64,000 nt of DNA from contig JAHHHY010000011.1 in NCBI GenBank assembly GCA_019359125.1, positions 150,546 through 214,545 on the forward strand, read 5' to 3'. The notes below the pieces were generated by a model, which did no database searches, was not told the origin of the DNA, and worked only from the letters and a program-made list of their open reading frames with translations. The translations under genes were made by a program, and so were the position numbers. This document shows positions 9,267 to 18,080 of this stretch, piece by piece; positions within the stretch are counted from its first letter, which is position 1, and each line of letters starts with the position of its first letter. The stretch is from Pleurocapsa minor GSE-CHR-MK 17-07R. GTDB taxonomy: Bacteria; Chloroflexota; Anaerolineae; Aggregatilineales; Phototrophicaceae.

Positions 9267-10622
9267 ATGAACCATGATCTTTCCGCACGGGTGTGCATTA
9301 TCGGCGCAGGCCCCAGCGGCATCACCGCCGCCAAGAACTGCCTGCAGGTGGGCCTGACGAATATCGTCGTGTATGAGAAGCAGGAGGCGGTCGGTGGCAA
9401 CTGGCTGTTCTCGCCGCGCCTCAGCCATTCCAGCGTGTACGAGACCACGCACATCATCAGCAGCAAGCGGCTGTCGCAGTACATCGACTATCCGATGCCA
9501 GCTGACTATCCCGATTACCCGTCGCACAAACAGCTGCTGAAATACTTTCAGGACTATGCCCGCGATCACGGCGTGCTGGACTATATCCGCTTCAACACGG
9601 GCGTGGCGCGAGCCGAAAAGCTGCCGGGCGAACGCTGGGCCGTCACGCTGGACGACGGATCACGCGAGGAATTTGACTATCTGATGGTGTGCAACGGCCA
9701 CCACTGGGACCCGCGCATGCCGGAGTATCCGGGCGAGTTCAGCGGCGAGTTCCTGCACAGCCACCAGTTCAAGAGCGGTGCGCCCTTCCGCGACAAACGC
9801 GTGCTGGTGATCGGCGGCGGCAACTCGGCCTGCGACATCGCCGTGGAGACCAGCCGCGTGAGCGCCTTCACCGCCATCAGCATGCGCCGCGGCTACTACA
9901 TCACGCCGAAGATCATTTTCGGCCAGCCGCCCGACGTGCTGGCGTCGCGCTTCAAATGGATGCCGCACTGGCTGTATGCGCGCATCCTGCGCCTGACGCT
10001 GCGCCTGTACGTGGGCAAATACAGTACCTATGGCCTGCAGGAGCCGGACTATGGCGTCTTGCAGGGGCATGTGACCAACAACAGCGAGCTGCTGTATTTC
10101 CTGCGCCACGGCCGCATTCACCCGCGCCGCGATATCGCCCGTTTCGAGGGCCATACCGTGCATTTTGTTGACGGGACGCGCGAAGACTATGACGTGGTGA
10201 TTGCGGCCACTGGTTTCCGCATCAGCTTCCCGTTCCTCGACAAGTCGTTTTTTGACTATTCCGAGGGGCAGCAGGTGAACCTGTTCAACCTGATGATGCA
10301 CCCGGATCATCCGTCGCTGTTCGTGATCGGGCTGGTGCAGCCGCTGGGGTGCATCTGGCCGCTGAGCGACGTGCAGGCAAAGATCGCCGCCAACGCCATC
10401 GTCGGGCGCTACACGCCGCCGGCCGACATGCGCGCGCGCATCGAAGCGGATACCGCCGCCCGCCAGCGCCAGTTCATCCAGGCCAAGCGCCATAACGTGG
10501 AGGTGGAATTTTTCCCCTTCTTCGACAAGCTGATGCGCGAGGTCCCGGCTGACGCGCCGGCCTGGGGCGAAGTGCCGCTGCCCCCGCGCCAGCCGCAGTC
10601 CCAGCAGCCCGAGCCCGCCTGA
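9267..10622 (+). CDS. Flavin-containing monooxygenase (FMO)-like protein
   Basis: 451 aa from ATG 9267; an in-frame TTG at 9237 is less likely. FAD-binding GAGPSG lies at residues 13-18, and the FMO fingerprint FSGEFLHSHQF at 158-168 matches FxGxxxHxxx(Y/F/W). A second nucleotide-binding GGGNSACD is at 183-190. Enzymes of this class use NADPH and O2 to oxygenate soft nucleophiles or ketones; the Phe in the fingerprint fits FMO or BVMO-like proteins without deciding between them. The C-terminal tail is Pro/Gln-rich. It is followed after 17 bp by a luciferase-like gene, so both are probably one operon. Confidence 0.88.
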   Translation: MNHDLSARVCIIGAGPSGITAAKNCLQVGLTNIVVYEKQEAVGGNWLFSPRLSHSSVYETTHIISSKRLSQYIDYPMPADYPDYPSHKQLLKYFQDYARDHGVLDYIRFNTGVARAEKLPGERWAVTLDDGSREEFDYLMVCNGHHWDPRMPEYPGEFSGEFLHSHQFKSGAPFRDKRVLVIGGGNSACDIAVETSRVSAFTAISMRRGYYITPKIIFGQPPDVLASRFKWMPHWLYARILRLTLRLYVGKYSTYGLQEPDYGVLQGHVTNNSELLYFLRHGRIHPRRDIARFEGHTVHFVDGTREDYDVVIAATGFRISFPFLDKSFFDYSEGQQVNLFNLMMHPDHPSLFVIGLVQPLGCIWPLSDVQAKIAANAIVGRYTPPADMRARIEADTAARQRQFIQAKRHNVEVEFFPFFDKLMREVPADAPAWGEVPLPPRQPQSQQPEPA

Positions 10623-10639
10623 CCGAAAAGGACCCTGCC

Positions 10640-11611
10640 ATGACCCGTGCGCTTGGTGTGATGTTCCGCTGTGTGTATCCGCCCGAATCGCTGATTCCGT
10701 TTGCCAAACAGGCCGAAATCCTCGGCTTTGACGAGCTGTGGATTGTCGAGGATTGTTTCTGGGCGGGCGGCCTGACCTCGACCACATTGGCGCTGGCCTC
10801 CACCCGCGACATACCCGTCGGGCTGGGCATCATGCCGGCGGTCGTGCGCAATCCGGCGATTACCGCGATGGAAATCAGCGCGCTGGGGCGCTTCTTTCCA
10901 GGGCGTTTTCATGCTGGCATCGGCCACGGCGTGGCAGACTGGATGCGCCGCATCGGGGCCTTTCCGCCGTCGCAGTTGGCCGCGCTGGAAGAAACGATCA
11001 CCTCGGTGCGCGCGCTGATGGCAGGCGAGCGGCTGAATACGCAGGGCAAACATGTGGCGCTGGAGGATGTGAAGCTGGTCTTTCCGCCGCATCAGGTGCC
11101 GCCTGTCTCGGCGGGCGTGCGCGGAGACAAGTCGCTGCGGCTGGCGGGCCGCAGTGCCGACGGCACCATCCTGGCGGAAATCGTCGCCCCGGCCTATGTG
11201 CGCCATGCCCGCGCCCAGATTGCCGTCGGCCAGGCCGAGGCCGGGCGTACCGAGCATCACCGGCTGACTGTCTATACCTTTTGCAGCGTGGGCGACGACC
11301 TGGAACGCGCCGTCGACCGCCTGCGCCCGATTGTGGGCGAGTATATCGCCTCTGGTGCAGTGGATGCCCAGCTCGCGCCGACCGGCCTGCTGGAGCCTGT
11401 GAAGGCACTGCTGGCCGAGGTGGGCCCGGCGGCCTTCCCGAACGCGATGCCCGTCGAGTGGTTTCAGCAGACCTGCATCGTCGGCACAGCCGAGGCCTGC
11501 CATGCGGCCCTCGACGCGCTGTATGAGGCCGGCGCCGACAGCGTCGTGCTGGTGCCGCCGCCGGATGCCACGCCCGAAGACCTGGGCGAGCTGACGCCGG
11601 TGATCCGGTAG
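10640..11611 (+). CDS. LLM-class (luciferase-like) flavin oxidoreductase
   Basis: 323 aa. The sequence follows the bacterial luciferase-like TIM barrel: an N-terminal beta strand, FDELWIVEDCFW, LGIMPAVVRNPAITAMEISAL, then ISALGRFFPGRFHAGIGHGV. This family uses reduced FMN or F420. The GIGHGV region and the F420-type helix ALEETITSVRALM suggest the F420-dependent branch, but I cannot decide from sequence alone. A start ATG has AAAGGA upstream. It is paired with the FMO gene, which suggests oxidative breakdown of one substrate. Confidence 0.88.
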   Translation: MTRALGVMFRCVYPPESLIPFAKQAEILGFDELWIVEDCFWAGGLTSTTLALASTRDIPVGLGIMPAVVRNPAITAMEISALGRFFPGRFHAGIGHGVADWMRRIGAFPPSQLAALEETITSVRALMAGERLNTQGKHVALEDVKLVFPPHQVPPVSAGVRGDKSLRLAGRSADGTILAEIVAPAYVRHARAQIAVGQAEAGRTEHHRLTVYTFCSVGDDLERAVDRLRPIVGEYIASGAVDAQLAPTGLLEPVKALLAEVGPAAFPNAMPVEWFQQTCIVGTAEACHAALDALYEAGADSVVLVPPPDATPEDLGELTPVIR

Positions 11612-11650
11612 GGGGCGTAACCTCTCCCGTTTCGCTGCGCTCAACTGCCC

Positions 11651-12127
11651 CAACATAAATCCGTTTCAATTTCAGGGCCGGACGAGGCGGGCCTCGTCCC
11701 TACGGGTGATGGCCTGGGGCGTAGGGACACAGCCTGCCGTGTCCGCGCTGGAGTCCGGCATCATTATCCCCGCCCCAACATAAATCCGTTTCAATTTCAG
11801 GGCCGGACGAGGCGGGCCTCGTCCCTACGGGTGATGGCCTGGGGCGTAGGGACACGGCCTGCCGTGTCCGTGCTGGTGTCCGGCATCATTATCCCCGCCC
11901 AACATAAATCCGTTTCAATTTCAGGGCCGGACGAGGCGGGCCTCGTCCCTGCGGGTGATGGCCTGGGGCGTAGGGAAACGGCCTGCCGTGTCCGTGCTGG
12001 TGTCCGGCATCATTATCCCCGCCCAACATAAATCCGTTTCAATTTCAGGGCCGGACGAGGCGGGCCTCGTCCCTACGGTGAAAGGACTTGGGTCGTAGGG
12101 ACACAGCCTGCCGTGTCCGTGCTGGCA
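11651..12127. repeat. Tandem array 1: four ~124-bp units, two palindromes each
   Basis: Units start with caacataaatccgtttcaat at 11651, 11776, 11900 and 12024 (period 125, 124, 124). Each unit holds palindrome GGACGAGGCGGGCCTCGTCC followed by CTAC, a short spacer, then GTA and palindrome GGGACACGGCCTGCCGTGTC. Units differ by few bases, so the array is young or homogenised. It lies between the luciferase-like gene and cassette 1, both rightward. Apparent ORFs here are only repeat read-through. Confidence 0.9.
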
Positions 12128-12237
12128 AAGAACCTGCGAGGACCGAGGGCTGAGGCGAGGGTATCCGCATGCGCAATCCTGAAATTCATGTATAGTGGAA
12201 AATATCAGGATGTGATTGTCACACTGGCAGGTGTCGC

Positions 12238-13533
12238 ATGAGCCCGGCAGGCACGACCGATGTGGGGGCGCCGCAGCAGAGTTCTGCTGTGAAGCCCGTT
12301 CGCGCAACAGGAAATCCCTCTGGCGGGGAATTTGCTGCCCCGGCCGTGCCCGCCTCGCTGGTCCGCCTGACGCCGGGGGCCGCCACGCCGCGCGATGTGC
12401 TCCATTTGCAGCGTTATGCGGGCAATGCTGGCACCATCCGGGCATTACAGCGGTCCGGCCTGATCCAGCGCGAGAATCCGCCTGCGGCCGCGCCTGCCCC
12501 GCCCAGCACGACGCCAGCCACAACCGGCACATCAGCAGCCACGACCCCGGCGACCGGTGGCGCGCCCGCGTCCACGTCTGCCGGCCCGGCCGCGCCCGAA
12601 ACCCGCTGGACCGAGAGCGACCAGGCGATGATCGATCGCATGGTGGGGCGCAGCGGCGTGATCGAGTCGTATCAGGCCGGACAGATCGCCGGATTCATCC
12701 GCCGCATGTCCGCGCCCGCCTACGAGATGTTCCGCGACTGGCTGAACCTGGCCGAGTCGGACATGGAGCGCGCGTTCCTGTGCAAGGCGCTGGTGGCCAA
12801 CCGCAACCTGGCCGAAATCACCGAATTTGCGGCGCGTATCAGCGGCAAGAGCGAGCGCTGGATGCTGCGCAACCTGAACCTGGTCAGCTTCACCATGGGC
12901 GGCAGCGGCGGCGTCACGCAGCAGTTCGATGCCTCGTGCGGCCCGACAGCGGCGGAGGCCATGCGCGGCACCTACGACCCGATTTACGCGCTCTACATCC
13001 GCTCCGGCGGCGGCGTCTCCCAGCAGACTGCGGCGGCCTTCACCCAGCCGGAGACGGCCCGCAATCAGCGCCTCGTGCGCGAGCAGTCGCGCATGATGGC
13101 GACTGCCGGCGGCGTCACCGACGACCGCGTGCAGCAGCCCGGCGTGGCGTCGTCTGGCGCGGGCATCACGATGGCCGCCTTCATCAGCCTGTGCAATGGC
13201 TTCACCGGCACCACCGGCCTGCGCTTCCGCGCCAAAGATGTCCCGACTGACCTGTCGATGTCCGCGGCGGTCACCGTGCTGCGGCGCAATCTGTCGCAGG
13301 GCATCACGATTCCGGCCTTCGTCGGCACGGGCGCGTCTGGCAACGGCCACTTCGTCATGTTCATCTCGGCAGCGGGCGGCCGCTTCATGATTCACGATCC
13401 GTGGACGGGTGAAGCAGTCTGGCAGACCGAGAATCAGATATTAACGAGTACAATGGCACTGCCCAGTGGATGGAACACGTTGTGGGCGATTGGCGCGCCG
13501 CGTCGCACCCGCCCGCAAGACACACCAACATAA
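12238..13533 (+). CDS. Cassette 1: LQR-GN leader plus papain/C39-like Cys-His-Asp protein
   Basis: 431 aa, no signal peptide. Residues 54-78 carry LHLQRYAGNAGTIRALQRSG, like the LQR-x2-GN-x-A motif I know from DUF4157 and other proteins near eCIS loci. A Pro/Ala/Thr linker (about 80-120) follows, then a helical region and a peptidase-like core: oxyanion Gln229, Cys234 in DASCGPT, His371 in GNGHFVMF and Asp387 in IHDPWTG. Order and spacing suit a papain-fold C39-like peptidase or transglutaminase relative. It is clearly homologous to 22594-24162, with Cys-His and His-Asp distances of 137 and 16 residues against 133 and 16. A small partner gene follows after 12 bp. Predicted as an injected effector or toxin; this is inference. 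Confidence 0.7.
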   Translation: MSPAGTTDVGAPQQSSAVKPVRATGNPSGGEFAAPAVPASLVRLTPGAATPRDVLHLQRYAGNAGTIRALQRSGLIQRENPPAAAPAPPSTTPATTGTSAATTPATGGAPASTSAGPAAPETRWTESDQAMIDRMVGRSGVIESYQAGQIAGFIRRMSAPAYEMFRDWLNLAESDMERAFLCKALVANRNLAEITEFAARISGKSERWMLRNLNLVSFTMGGSGGVTQQFDASCGPTAAEAMRGTYDPIYALYIRSGGGVSQQTAAAFTQPETARNQRLVREQSRMMATAGGVTDDRVQQPGVASSGAGITMAAFISLCNGFTGTTGLRFRAKDVPTDLSMSAAVTVLRRNLSQGITIPAFVGTGASGNGHFVMFISAAGGRFMIHDPWTGEAVWQTENQILTSTMALPSGWNTLWAIGAPRRTRPQDTPT

Positions 13534-13545
13534 GAGGAAGCTGCC

Positions 13546-13941
13546 ATGATCGATCCAAACAAGGATTACACGAAAGACGAACAACTCGCGCTGGACCTGA
13601 CGACGCTGTTTGACGATGGACTGGTGGCCCCCGACGGCCAGGTGAGCGAGGTGGTGCGCGGGATTGGCACGACCGCCGCCGCCCATCAGGCGATTGCCGC
13701 CGGGGTGCCGCTGGCATTTATCGGCCTGGCGCTGACCAATGCCCGCGAAAACACCCTGGAAACCACACGCGCCTTCCCCGAAGACATCATGGCTGAAATC
13801 GACAATGCGTATCCGCGTTTTGCCGCCATCATGTATGCCGGGCTGGATGCCTGTGGCGACGAGCAGGATTACCGCGCCTTTGTGCAGTGGCTGGAAGGCA
13901 CCTATATCATCATGCGCTCGATCGAGGAACACGGGCCGTAA
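13546..13941 (+). CDS. Cassette 1 partner protein, unknown family
   Basis: 131 aa, acidic, apparently all-helical, soluble. It starts with ATG preceded by AAGAGGAAG, a strong ribosome site. It is homologous to the protein at 24165-24575: both share DYT-x2-EQ-x2-LDL near the N-terminus, LFD-x-G, DG, TLE-x2-R-x2-PED mid-protein and a final F-x2-WL helix. By eye I count roughly 40 identities over about 120 aligned positions. Its fixed place directly behind the Cys-protein gene suggests a dedicated partner: immunity protein, chaperone or loading adaptor. I recognise no known family. Confidence 0.75.
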   Translation: MIDPNKDYTKDEQLALDLTTLFDDGLVAPDGQVSEVVRGIGTTAAAHQAIAAGVPLAFIGLALTNARENTLETTRAFPEDIMAEIDNAYPRFAAIMYAGLDACGDEQDYRAFVQWLEGTYIIMRSIEEHGP

Positions 13942-13988
13942 GGCGGGCGGTGGACAAGAGAGCGATGAACTCACCTCTCTACACCAGC

Positions 13989-14118
13989 GGGCGCATCGCG
14001 ATGCGCCCCTACGCCTCCAACCTTATGACCGCGAACCAACTGCTCTGGTCATTGATGTAACGACAGCATACGACGACCGACCGACTCCGCCGATGTAGGG
14101 GCGCGTCGCGACGCGCCC
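13989..14118. repeat. Composite paired-palindrome element B
   Basis: GGGCGCATCGCGATGCGCCC (13989-14008) and GGGCGCGTCGCGACGCGCCC (14099-14118) face each other with CCTAC and GTAG on the inner sides. The left interior cctacgcctccaaccttatga matches element A. In the left palindrome two bases changed together (CGTCGCGACG to CATCGCGATG), which keeps the stem paired. Confidence 0.8.
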
Positions 14119-14384
14119 GGCAATACAGATCATCAGAATATTCTGCGTGTTCGTTCATTCCACGGGTGAGGCTGGTTTTAGACCGGCACAATTCCGGCCA
14201 ATCTCCATCACAGGATTTCGCCCCATAACCCCCCATTAACAGGGGGTAGATGGCCCGCGCTTTCTCTCAACTGAAATATACCCATACTTCGCAGCGCCAA
14301 GCTCGTCTAGAATATGAGGATTCAACGGGGTTTCCGCAGCACTTCTTCAAAGTCAGCCCCAACACGCATCAGAGGACATAATGA
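14119..14384 (+). promoter_or_regulatory. Leader region of the P-type ATPase gene
   Basis: No gene is seen in these 266 bp. A TAGAAT at 14309-14314 could be a -10 element, and AGAGGA at 14371-14376 is a well-placed ribosome site for ATG 14385. A short run aaccccccattaacagggggt near 14226-14246 can pair as CCCCC/GGGGG. No larger conserved structure is recognised. Confidence 0.35.
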
Positions 14385-17126
14385 ATGGCAGTTTCCGCAG
14401 ATAAACAGGGCTTTCGCGCCTGGTGGTCGCGCTCGGCTGACGAGACGATCGAGGCGCTGGGGGCCAATGGGCTGACCGGCCTGAACAACAGTGAAGTCGG
14501 CCAGCGCCAGGCCAGCTTCGGCCCGAACAGCTTTCCTGAAAAAGAAAAAGAAGGCGTGCTGGGCAGCATTCTCAGCGCGTTCAAGGACCCGCTGGCGATC
14601 GTGCTTACTGTCGCGGCTGGTCTCAGCGCGGCCATCGGACTGATCGAGGGCGAACCGCAGGAATTGCAGCAGGCGCTGTGGATTATGGCCATCGTCGTGT
14701 TCATGACGCTGGTCGGCTTCTACACCGACTACATCGCCGACCGCGAGATGGACAAGCTGAAGAAGCTTCAGGTCGATGAGGCCAATGTCATCCGCGACGG
14801 CCAGCGCAAACGCATCACCGCGTCCGAGCTGGTGGTGGGCGACGTGGTTGAGCTGGGGCTGGGCGATAAAGTCCCGGCAGACGGGCGCGTGATCGCCTCC
14901 AGCAATGCCACCGTCAACGAGCAGTTGTTCACCGGCGACCCGTACGACATCGACAAGAGCCATACGGTCGTGCTGGACGAGCAGACGCCGCTAGGCGAAC
15001 GCGCCAATATGGTCATGGGCGGTACATTCGTGACCGCGGGCACGCTGCGCGCCGTCGTCACCGCCGTGGGCGTGGGCAGCGAGCTGGGCAAAATCTGGGA
15101 GCTGGTGACGGCCGAAGAAGAGACCGAGACGCCGCTGCAAACCCAATTGGCGCAGCTGGGCCGCATGCTGCTGATCGGCACGCTGATCGTGTGCGTGCTG
15201 GTCGTGCTGATTTATATCGTCTTCCAGAGCTACCCGGTGCTGGACGCGCTGGTGGTGGCGGTCGCGCTGGCGATTGCCTTCATCCCGGAGGCGCTGGGTG
15301 CGATCATCCTGATTGCGCTGGCGCTGGGCGCCCGTGAAATGGTCGAAAAGAAGACCATCATCCGCGACAAGTATGCCGCTGAAGGGCTGGGCTCGGTCAG
15401 CGTGATCTGCACCGACAAGACCGGCACGATCACGTTTGGCAATATGACCGCCACGCATCTGTGGGGCGTCGGCACCGGCGAGCTTCAGGTGGACAGCATC
15501 AACTGGAAAGATGTCAGCCATGATGCCTCGATGATGCTGCAGGTGGTGCGCTTCGCCAACAACCTGCGCGACGGCACCGACAATGCGCTGGGCGGGCTGG
15601 CCGAGAAAGCCGGCTGGCCGATCACCGCTGAAATGCGCCAGCACCGCCGCGGCGAAGTGCCGTTCAGCAGCAAGCGCAAGCGCATGTCCACGCTGGATGA
15701 GGTCACGCCGGGCGAGCTGGTGCTGCACGTCAAGGGCGCCGCCGGATTCGTGCTGCCGCTGTGCACGCACGTGATGACCAATGGCGAGGCCCGTCCGCTG
15801 ACCGAGCCGATCCGCGAGTCTGCCGCGGCGCAGCTCCTGCGCTTCGAGCGCGAGGGCTATCGCGTGCTGGCGCTGGCCTATCGCGCCTGGACCGGAAGCG
15901 CGCCGGAGCCGCACGAAGACGATGAACAGAATCTGACTTTCCTGGGCCTGGTGGCGATTTCTGACCCGGCGCGCCCGGAAGTGCGCGACACGATCGAGAC
16001 GCTGCGCGGCGCGGGCATCAGTGTGAAGATGATCACCGGCGACAGCGCCGAAACCGCGCTCAGCATCGCCCGCGATATCGGGCTGGTGGGCGCTGGCGTG
16101 GGCCGTGAGGTCATCATTGACGGCGTGATGCTGGACCAGCTCAGCCGGGCGGCGGCGGCCAAACGCGGCGACGACACCAGCAAGCCGCTGGTCGCCTACA
16201 TGAGCGACGAAGACCTGAAGCGCATCGCGGCGGGCATCGTGTTCTCGCGCGTGACGCCTGAGGACAAGGTGACGATCGTGAACGCGCTCCAGCATGAGGG
16301 GATGCTGGTGTCGATGGTGGGCGACGGCGTGAATGACGCCCCGGCTATCAAGGAAGCCAACGTCGGCATCGCCATGGCGTCTGGCACCGAGCTGGCCAAG
16401 TCGGTCAGCAAGGCCGTACTCACGGGCACCTACGAGGCCATCGCCAGCGCCGTGCGCGTGGGCCGCACCATTCTGCATCGCGCGCGCCTGTATATTCACG
16501 CGCTGCTGAGCACCAACGGCGCCGAAGTGGGCATGTTCATCGTGGCCGCCATCGTCGGCTGGCCCACCCCGCTGACGGCCGTGCAGCTGCTCGTCATCAA
16601 TCTGCTGGGCGACTCGTGGCTGAGTATCGCGCTGGCCACCGAAAAAGAAGAAAAAGACGTGATGGACCTGCCGCCGCGTCGTGCGGACGAGCCGGTCATC
16701 ACGCCGTATATGTGGTTCAGCATCGGCATCCAGAGCGTGGTGGCGACCATCATCATGGCGCTGGCCTTCCTGACCATGCGCGAATACACGCGGGGGGTCG
16801 GCCTGACGGACGATAACGTGCTGGCGCTGTCGCTCCAGCAGACGGCCATCTTCGCCACCTTCATGGTGCAGAAGATCCTGCGCAGCGCCTTCACCGCCCG
16901 CAGCCTGAAGCATAACCTGTGGCAGATTGGCTTCTTCACCAACCGCTGGAGCCTGATCGCGGCGGGCATCACCGTGGGCATCGCCCTGCTGGCGATCTAC
17001 GTGCTGCCGGTGGGCATGACGCCGCTGCCGGGCGCCGTGCTGCCCACGCTGTTCGCGCTGGGCCTGATTCCCCCCGTGGTCGAAGAAACCGTCAAGTTCA
17101 TCATCCGCAAGACGCGCAGGGCGTAA
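14385..17126 (+). CDS. P-type cation ATPase, P2A (Ca2+-like) group
   Basis: 913 aa with ten membrane helices. The phosphorylation Asp344 lies in CTDKTGT and the hinge GDGVNDAP is near 646-653. Calcium site II ligands of SERCA can be aligned: Glu in IPEALGAI (TM4), Asn and Glu in STNGAEVG (TM5), Asn and Asp in INLLGDSW (TM6); the TM6 Thr is Gly. The actuator loop reads TGDP (183-186) in place of TGES, so the Glu used for dephosphorylation is Asp. Probable role is export of Ca2+ or a similar cation across the cell membrane; substrate is not certain. It is monocistronic and ends at a terminator. Confidence 0.9.
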   Translation: MAVSADKQGFRAWWSRSADETIEALGANGLTGLNNSEVGQRQASFGPNSFPEKEKEGVLGSILSAFKDPLAIVLTVAAGLSAAIGLIEGEPQELQQALWIMAIVVFMTLVGFYTDYIADREMDKLKKLQVDEANVIRDGQRKRITASELVVGDVVELGLGDKVPADGRVIASSNATVNEQLFTGDPYDIDKSHTVVLDEQTPLGERANMVMGGTFVTAGTLRAVVTAVGVGSELGKIWELVTAEEETETPLQTQLAQLGRMLLIGTLIVCVLVVLIYIVFQSYPVLDALVVAVALAIAFIPEALGAIILIALALGAREMVEKKTIIRDKYAAEGLGSVSVICTDKTGTITFGNMTATHLWGVGTGELQVDSINWKDVSHDASMMLQVVRFANNLRDGTDNALGGLAEKAGWPITAEMRQHRRGEVPFSSKRKRMSTLDEVTPGELVLHVKGAAGFVLPLCTHVMTNGEARPLTEPIRESAAAQLLRFEREGYRVLALAYRAWTGSAPEPHEDDEQNLTFLGLVAISDPARPEVRDTIETLRGAGISVKMITGDSAETALSIARDIGLVGAGVGREVIIDGVMLDQLSRAAAAKRGDDTSKPLVAYMSDEDLKRIAAGIVFSRVTPEDKVTIVNALQHEGMLVSMVGDGVNDAPAIKEANVGIAMASGTELAKSVSKAVLTGTYEAIASAVRVGRTILHRARLYIHALLSTNGAEVGMFIVAAIVGWPTPLTAVQLLVINLLGDSWLSIALATEKEEKDVMDLPPRRADEPVITPYMWFSIGIQSVVATIIMALAFLTMREYTRGVGLTDDNVLALSLQQTAIFATFMVQKILRSAFTARSLKHNLWQIGFFTNRWSLIAAGITVGIALLAIYVLPVGMTPLPGAVLPTLFALGLIPPVVEETVKFIIRKTRRA

Positions 17127-17145
17127 TTTGCGGGCATCTGTAAAG

Positions 17146-17178
17146 CAAACAGGGGCGCTGATGAGGCGCCCCTTGTTG
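17146..17178 (+). terminator. Terminator of the P-type ATPase gene
   Basis: AGGGGCGC (17151-17158) pairs with GCGCCCCT (17166-17173), extended by caaac and ttgttg outside the stem. It lies about 25 bp past the stop codon and is followed by a T-rich tail. Confidence 0.65.
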
Positions 17179-17193
17179 TATGTGAGCATTCGC

Positions 17194-17525
17194 GGACGAG
17201 GCGGGCCTCGTCCCTACACCATGGGCAATGTGACCCTCGTAGGGACAACGCAGGCGTTGTCCGTTTCTGTCGCTTCGGCGGACGAGGCGGGCCTCGTCCC
17301 TACACGATGGGCAATGTGACCGTTGTAGGGACAACGCCTGCGTTGTCCGTTTCTGTCGCTGCGGCGAACGAGGCGGGCCTCGTCAATACACCATGGGCAA
17401 TGTGACCCGTTGTAGGGACAACGCCTGCGTTGTCCGTTTCTGTCGCTGCGGCGAACGAGGCGGGCCTCGTCAATACACCATGGGCAATGTGACCATCGCA
17501 GGTACAACGCAGGCGTTGTCCGTCC
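17194..17525. repeat. Tandem array 2: four ~86-bp units, two palindromes each
   Basis: Units begin at 17194, 17280, 17366 and 17453. Each has GACGAGGCGGGCCTCGTC with CCTAC (decayed to AATAC in units 3 and 4), then caccatgggcaatgtgacc, then GTAGGG with the stem GACAACGCCTGCGTTGTC, and a link tttctgtcgctgcggc. The left palindrome in units 3 and 4 starts GAACGAG, losing one pair. It lies between convergent genes. Confidence 0.9.
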
Positions 17526-17536
17526 GCTATTCCCAC

Positions 17537-18004
17537 CTATTCCGCCTTGGGCGCATCCGGGCGCAGCACTTCAGGCGGCAGGCCCAGCGGAATATCCCCG
17601 AATAACATGGTGTCATCCACCGGCACGCCGTTCAGCAGATTGAGCGATTCGATGCGCTTCTTCATCTGTTCAGCCAGATGCAGCAGATACGCCTGCCAGA
17701 TGCCCGGACGAATAAAACGCACCTGTCCTCCGGCCCACTGGAGCACCGGCGTCTCGTAGGTGTGCGGACGCGGCAGCGCAAAGGGCGTCGTCGATTCATC
17801 GATGCCGCTGACGAAGTCACCCTCGTAGGGCAGATTTAAATTGATGAACAGCGCGCTGAGCTGGCCGGACTGCGGATTAATCGCCCCGACAATCTCCACG
17901 CGGTCGTCGTGAAACTCGGTTTCCAGCGCCAGCGGATTGCCAGCGTTCATCTTTCCTTCGATTTGCAGGATAAAAGCGGCTACACTGAAGATGTCTTGCG
18001 CCAT
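17537..18004 (-). CDS. Hypothetical protein, soluble
   Basis: 155 aa from ATG 18004, which has GGAG 8-9 bp upstream; a start further out at 18034 lacks a good site. The start is MAQDIFSVAAFILQIEGKMN and the mid-part VEIVGAINPQSGQLSALFINLNLP looks like beta strands. No membrane helix, signal or Cys motif. It is transcribed away from the DUF89 gene, sharing a 76-bp intergenic region. I do not recognise the family. Confidence 0.6.
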   Translation of the reverse strand: MAQDIFSVAAFILQIEGKMNAGNPLALETEFHDDRVEIVGAINPQSGQLSALFINLNLPYEGDFVSGIDESTTPFALPRPHTYETPVLQWAGGQVRFIRPGIWQAYLLHLAEQMKKRIESLNLLNGVPVDDTMLFGDIPLGLPPEVLRPDAPKAE

Positions 18005-18080
18005 GCCTGTTACTCCGTCTACGCACGCAGGCATTGCGCCGCGCGGTCCCTGTATTCAATCTGCCTAAGTGGAACATACT

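Noticed and set aside
14991..17189. Long leftward open frame opposite the P-type ATPase gene
   Set aside because: The ATPase is a full, motif-rich protein on the plus strand. The antisense frame is rich in His, Arg and Gln, as expected from a high-GC shadow.
17101..17536. Reading frames with repeated RPASF or DEARLV peptides over the arrays
   Set aside because: They are translations of palindrome repeats in several frames, with no ribosome site and no change pattern typical of coding DNA.
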